A DNA stretch of 64,000 bases from DATBHW01 sp035307385 (GTDB lineage Bacteria; Chloroflexota; Ktedonobacteria; Ktedonobacterales; DATBGS01), in NCBI GenBank assembly GCA_035307385.1, contig DATGID010000087.1:248001-312000 (forward strand), given 5' to 3'. Shown piece by piece: positions 60,947-64,000 of the stretch; position 1 is the stretch's first letter, and each line of letters starts with the position of its first letter. Below the pieces are notes generated by a model. It saw only the letters and a program-made list of their open reading frames with translations. It made no database searches and was not told the DNA's origin. The position numbers were made by a program, and so were the translations under genes.

Positions 60947-62013
60947 GTCTCTTGTGCCGGATGATACCCTTCGACCGTCAGTTGGAAACTCCAGGCCACC
61001 GCCTCCGCTGCCGTCTGGATGGTGGGCGGCACGCGCACGAAATACCCTCGCTTGCTGGAGGCATCCTGCACTTGGACGTAGCGGGCCACTTGCTCCGGGT
61101 CATCCTTGGGCAAGCGCACTTCGTACAATGTCCCGCGTAGGCCGGTGTCCAGCACCACGCCGCCGAGTTCCGACACAAATCGGCCTCCCATGCGTTCCTG
61201 CATCACGCGGCGCACCTCCACATTTGGCTCGTTGACAAAGTCCTCCCGCGATAGCCGCTCCGGCGCCAGGATGACCTGCTCTGGCACGCGCACCCCATGC
61301 CAGGCGTAGAACCCCCAGCCATCGCGGTACTCGATGGCTTTGCCCGCAGCACAGTGGAGACGGCCTACCTCATCACGGCAAAGCAGCCGGGGACGCCTGA
61401 CGACCAGGGCAGCCTCCTCACCCAGCCAGTAGCCAGACACCTGTTCATTGAAACGGGCTAGCGCGTGGAGCAGGGGGAGCGCATGGGGCGCCAGATAGCC
61501 AGCCAAGAACTGGTAGGAGGCCAGCCAGGACGCGTTCTCATAGGCCCTGACGCTGAACCGGATGCTCTCCCACACGCTGTACTGGACGCGCTCCCCGACG
61601 CTGGCCTCGATGTTCTCCCGCACGCTGTCCTGGACGTGCTCCCCGACGCTGGCCTCGACGCGCTCGCCGACCCTGTTCCACACGTCGGCATAATAGACAT
61701 GGGATCTGACGCGGTCCACCACGCTGGATAGGATGCGGTCCACCACGCTGGTTTCGACGCTGCGAGGAGCCAGAGCCGCGACCAGTTGGTGCGGTCCGTC
61801 GAGCCAGTGGATGCGTTGCGGTGCGGCCAGTCCGGCGACCTGATACGCCTGGCGCAGCCATGTCTCGGCCTGCCGCTCATCCACCGGCTCGGTGGAAAGC
61901 TGCGCCTGGATGCGTTCGTCGGCAAAGCGCTCGGCTTCCGCAAACTGGGCTGGGGTCAGTACCTGCCGCAGGGCTGGGTCCAGAGGCGTGTCGCCTTTCT
62001 GCTTGCTGGTCAC
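60943..62013 (-). CDS. DUF6745-like protein, copy B
   Basis: 356 residues, paralogue of copies A and C. The GTG at 62013 follows CAGGAGA by 7 bases and starts 2 bases after the copy C stop. The central zone is the clearest of the three: six octads at residues 115-162 of the type VGERVEAS, VGEHVQDS, VRENIEAS, VGERVQYS, VWESIRFS, VRAYENAS, with earlier ones near 91-106. The C-terminal domain has YRDGWGFYAWHGVRVPEQV and REDFVNEPNVEVRRVMQERM. No signal peptide. Function unknown. Confidence 0.78.
   Translation of the reverse strand: MTSKQKGDTPLDPALRQVLTPAQFAEAERFADERIQAQLSTEPVDERQAETWLRQAYQVAGLAAPQRIHWLDGPHQLVAALAPRSVETSVVDRILSSVVDRVRSHVYYADVWNRVGERVEASVGEHVQDSVRENIEASVGERVQYSVWESIRFSVRAYENASWLASYQFLAGYLAPHALPLLHALARFNEQVSGYWLGEEAALVVRRPRLLCRDEVGRLHCAAGKAIEYRDGWGFYAWHGVRVPEQVILAPERLSREDFVNEPNVEVRRVMQERMGGRFVSELGGVVLDTGLRGTLYEVRLPKDDPEQVARYVQVQDASSKRGYFVRVPPTIQTAAEAVAWSFQLTVEGYHPAQET
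61528..61671 (-). repeat. Octapeptide-encoding tandem repeat in copy B
   Basis: Six 24-base units encode V(G/R/W)E(R/H/N)(V/I)(E/Q)xS-type octads. Heptad-free periodicity of eight with Val and Ser at fixed positions suggests a beta-solenoid or helical repeat; degenerate units occur in copy A but hardly in copy C. Confidence 0.7.
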
Positions 62014-62015
62014 GC

Positions 62016-63155
62016 TCAGGTCTCCTGTGCTGGATGATACGCTTCGACCGACAGCCCGAAACTCCAGGCCACCGCCTCGGCTGCCGTCTGGATGGTCGGC
62101 GGCACGCGCAGAAAATACTGGCGCGACGTGGAGGCATCTTGCACTTCAACATAACGCTCCACCTCGTCCTGGGTACCAGGCCACCCCAGGCGCAGCCCCA
62201 TTTCGTAGAGACTCTCGTTCCGCACCACCTCGTACAGCTTCCCGCGCGGCCCCTCATCAATCAGCCTGCCCCCCAACACGCTCATAAACCGCTCGCCCAT
62301 GCGCTCCTGCATGACGCGACGTGCCTCGACATTTGTCTGGCTGCTCCAGTCCTCGCGGGTCAGCATCTCCGGTGCCAAGATCACCCTGTCGGGCACGCGG
62401 ACCCCATGCCAGGCTGAGATGCCCCAGCCATCGGCATACTCCATGCACTTCCCTGCTGTACTATGCAGGCGACCTTGCTCGTCCCACTCCAGGCGAATCG
62501 GTTTGCGGACCAGCCACGCTTCTTGCCTTCCCAAACGATAACCGCTCACCAGTTCATTGAACGATGCGAGATGGATGGCATCATTCGGCTCAAAGACCTC
62601 ATGGAAAAACTGCGAGAGGGCTGCCCATTCTCCCTTGAGATACGCCTTCATACTGCGATCAACGAGCACCCCCTGAAAATAATCCAGGTGGTCAGCCTGC
62701 TCCACGAACCACACCCAACGCCACCCGGCATCGTCCAGGCTGTCCAACACACTGGCCAGCAAGAGGGGGCACAGATGGTTCTTCATGCTCCCCAATGCCC
62801 CTCGCCAGAGCTGAAGCACCAAGCGAGTCATTGGGCGATCGTACTCCACCCTCGACACGCTATCCTCTACGGCATCAAATAGCAGGCTTGACAAGTTCGC
62901 TTCTTGGTTGTCCCGCTCGTTCTCAGGCACATGAGCCGCCCCAAACGCGTGCGGTGAATCAAACCAGCGCACCTGGGGCGGCTCCAATCCAGCTACACGA
63001 TAGGCAGCGCGCAGGTGAGCCTCGGCCTCCGCTTCATCAACGGCTGCGCACGAAAGCATGGCTGCCATGCGAGTCTCGATAAACTGCTGCGCGTAGGCTT
63101 CCTGTTCAGGGGTCAGTGTCGGCTGGCCTGGCTGCAAGCGCAGGGCTGGGTCCAT
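62016..63155 (-). CDS. DUF6745-like protein, copy C
   Basis: 379 residues, the first and most diverged of the three. It keeps LTPEQEAYAQQFIETRM, VAGLEPPQVRWFDSP, VSGYRLGRQEAWLVRKPIRL, YADGWGISAWHGVRVPDRVI, MQERMGERFMSVLGGRLID and VEVQDASTSRQYFLRVPP, but the octads are replaced by a non-repetitive helical middle (about 85-190) and it has a 12-residue insertion (RNESLYEMGLRL) before the C-terminal strands. Its ATG shares one base with the stop of the YRQGD gene (TGATG). Function unknown. Confidence 0.78.
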   Translation of the reverse strand: MDPALRLQPGQPTLTPEQEAYAQQFIETRMAAMLSCAAVDEAEAEAHLRAAYRVAGLEPPQVRWFDSPHAFGAAHVPENERDNQEANLSSLLFDAVEDSVSRVEYDRPMTRLVLQLWRGALGSMKNHLCPLLLASVLDSLDDAGWRWVWFVEQADHLDYFQGVLVDRSMKAYLKGEWAALSQFFHEVFEPNDAIHLASFNELVSGYRLGRQEAWLVRKPIRLEWDEQGRLHSTAGKCMEYADGWGISAWHGVRVPDRVILAPEMLTREDWSSQTNVEARRVMQERMGERFMSVLGGRLIDEGPRGKLYEVVRNESLYEMGLRLGWPGTQDEVERYVEVQDASTSRQYFLRVPPTIQTAAEAVAWSFGLSVEAYHPAQET

Positions 63156-63454
63156 CAGTCCACCACCCTCCTGATCGCCTCTGGGCTGTACTCGCGTTGG
63201 CGCACGACCAGCCAGAGGCCCGGGTCCAGCGTGATCGGCCCATGCTCTTCATGGAGCACCTGGGTCGTGTGCGTCACATCGAGGTAGAGCGCGCCATCGG
63301 GAGCTTCCAGAATGGTGCCCTCCTGGAGGCGGTGGGCATGACCAGTCGCTTCACCCGCTACGATAACATCGCTGTGCCGAGTGGTCAGGTCACCTGCTGG
63401 CCGGACATCTTGCCGTAGGAAGAGGAGATCGCCTTGGCGATAGTGCAGCGGCAT
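63155..63454 (-). CDS. Small YRQGD-type beta-rich protein
   Basis: 99 residues, first gene of the cassette. Conserved-looking blocks are MPLHYRQGDLLFLRQ, VIVAGEATGHAHRL, GALYLDVTHTTQVLHEEHGPITL and LWLVVRQREYSPEAIRRVVD; the last with HEEH and QREY resembles a small family I remember beside DUF6745 genes. It is beta-rich with several His (GHAHR, HEEH), so metal or nucleotide binding is possible. The ATG at 63454 is chosen because AAAGGGTG precedes it and a promoter lies at 63528; a longer frame to 63622 would start upstream of the promoter. Confidence 0.7.
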   Translation of the reverse strand: MPLHYRQGDLLFLRQDVRPAGDLTTRHSDVIVAGEATGHAHRLQEGTILEAPDGALYLDVTHTTQVLHEEHGPITLDPGLWLVVRQREYSPEAIRRVVD

Positions 63455-63527
63455 ACAAGCAATCACCCTTTCTTGGTATTCACAACCACGCCTAGAGGTG
63501 GCAATTGGTTGGAGGGGATATACTGCT

Positions 63528-63536
63528 ATTCTATCA
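63528..63536 (-). promoter_or_regulatory. Extended -10 promoter of the YRQGD-DUF6745 cassette
   Basis: TGaTAGAAT on the minus strand (63536-63528); the start near 63521 gives a 67-base leader before the small gene. No convincing -35. Confidence 0.5.
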
Positions 63537-63564
63537 TGGCTCGGCGGCTTGTACCAGCAGCATG

Positions 63565-63999
63565 TTAGGTGGCTTGACACGGCTGGGTAGATATCGTAGA
63601 GCAACTGGAAGAGGCTACCCACAGCACCACGCTGCGCCCATCAGGCAACCGAGGCTGGGCGGCTGCCACCCGCTGACACAGTTCCGCCAGATCACGCGTG
63701 AGGCGACGATCATTGAAGGGACGCAGCTCGACGGTGACCAGATGCGTGCCCCACACGACTCGGCCCGGCAGCCGAAAGAAGGGCGCGAGCCGGTGCCAGG
63801 TCGCCTGGGCGTAGGAAGCCGGGAAGTACGTGTCCCTCGTCCACATGACCAGGTTCGCCAGGGCCAGCTTGAGGACGGTCATCGTTTGGTCCTTGGCATG
63901 GTCGAGTTCAAACATGGCCCGTTCGGAGGCTTTCAGATCCTCCAGTTGCCGCAGCAGGTCGCGCTCCTTCTGGCACGCCCGCTCACAGGCATCGAAGGC
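63565..63999 (-). CDS. C-terminal part of a probable transposase (5' end outside window)
   Basis: 144 codons open to the right edge, stop TAA at 63567-63565. It starts within a coiled coil (CQKERDLLRQLEDLKASERAMFELDHAKDQ) and continues TVLKLALANLVMWTRDTYFP, WHRLAPFFRLPGRVVWG and LVTVELRPFNDRRLTRDLAELCQRV, which looks like the end of a large IS transposase or recombinase. The last 15 residues (SSSCSTISTQPCQAT) look unrelated and may be read-through past a break. Assignment is from general resemblance only. Confidence 0.5.
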   Translation of the reverse strand, partial: AFDACERACQKERDLLRQLEDLKASERAMFELDHAKDQTMTVLKLALANLVMWTRDTYFPASYAQATWHRLAPFFRLPGRVVWGTHLVTVELRPFNDRRLTRDLAELCQRVAAAQPRLPDGRSVVLWVASSSCSTISTQPCQAT

Positions 64000-64000
64000 C

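Noticed and set aside
57120..64000. Complete diversity-generating retroelement in the TIR island
   Set aside because: No reverse transcriptase, accessory gene or template repeat is visible; only the variable-region-like pattern remains, reported as a low-confidence finding.

Overview
The window looks like a chromosomal segment of a bacterium of the Chloroflexota, most likely Ktedonobacteria-like. This is an inference from content: GC-rich DNA, Gram-positive-type housekeeping synteny (clpC-radA-yacL-ispD-ispF-cysS-rlmB), lipoproteins but no outer-membrane genes, ECF sigma/anti-sigma pairs, an FHA-ABC fusion transporter, TnpB/IS remnants and a TIR/DUF cassette. No rRNA gene is present, so the assignment is not proven.

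Layout. 1-11 kb is core or regulatory: an HD-GYP protein, an amidohydrolase, a two-component system (minus strand), gpsA, a pterin synthase homologue, glutamate dehydrogenase, a TIM-barrel isomerase-like protein and a Ppx/GppA phosphatase. 11-16 kb is more accessory: a TnpB element lacking its N-terminal part, three tRNA genes (Leu-CAG, Ser-GCT, Trp-CCA) behind a near-consensus promoter, a lipoprotein, a large secreted protein and about 0.9 kb without a convincing gene. 16-26 kb holds a membrane histidine kinase, a 1046-residue triple-FHA ABC transporter, a chemoreceptor-like protein, an SDR and a MerB-like protein. 26-41 kb has metH, an acyl-CoA dehydrogenase operon, two sigma/anti-sigma pairs, DUF362, two alpha/beta hydrolases and a glutaredoxin-like protein. 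41-53 kb is the minus-strand housekeeping block rlmB-cysS-ispF-ispD-yacL-radA-clpC-S1; the S1 gene has a leader terminator that looks like an attenuator. 53-57 kb has a Nudix hydrolase, a P1 peptidase, DUF309, tRNA-His and a DinB protein with a long structured leader.

57-64 kb is an accessory island on the minus strand, read from right to left: the 3' end of a probable transposase; a promoter; a 99-residue YRQGD-type protein; three tandem paralogues that I believe belong to DUF6745, tightly coupled to each other; then, after a second promoter, a TIR protein with a C-terminal formylglycine-generating-enzyme-like (C-type lectin fold) domain that lacks the FGE cysteines; then a second TIR gene interrupted by an IS whose transposase frame is fused in phase to the TIR domain. 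This cassette is the best candidate for an undescribed system (NAD-directed TIR effectors beside repeated proteins of unknown function), but that function is inference.

Transcript ends are often marked by long, nearly perfect GC-rich hairpins (20-26 bp) between convergent genes, commonly without a strong U tract. Several promoters are of the extended -10 type (TGnTATAAT).
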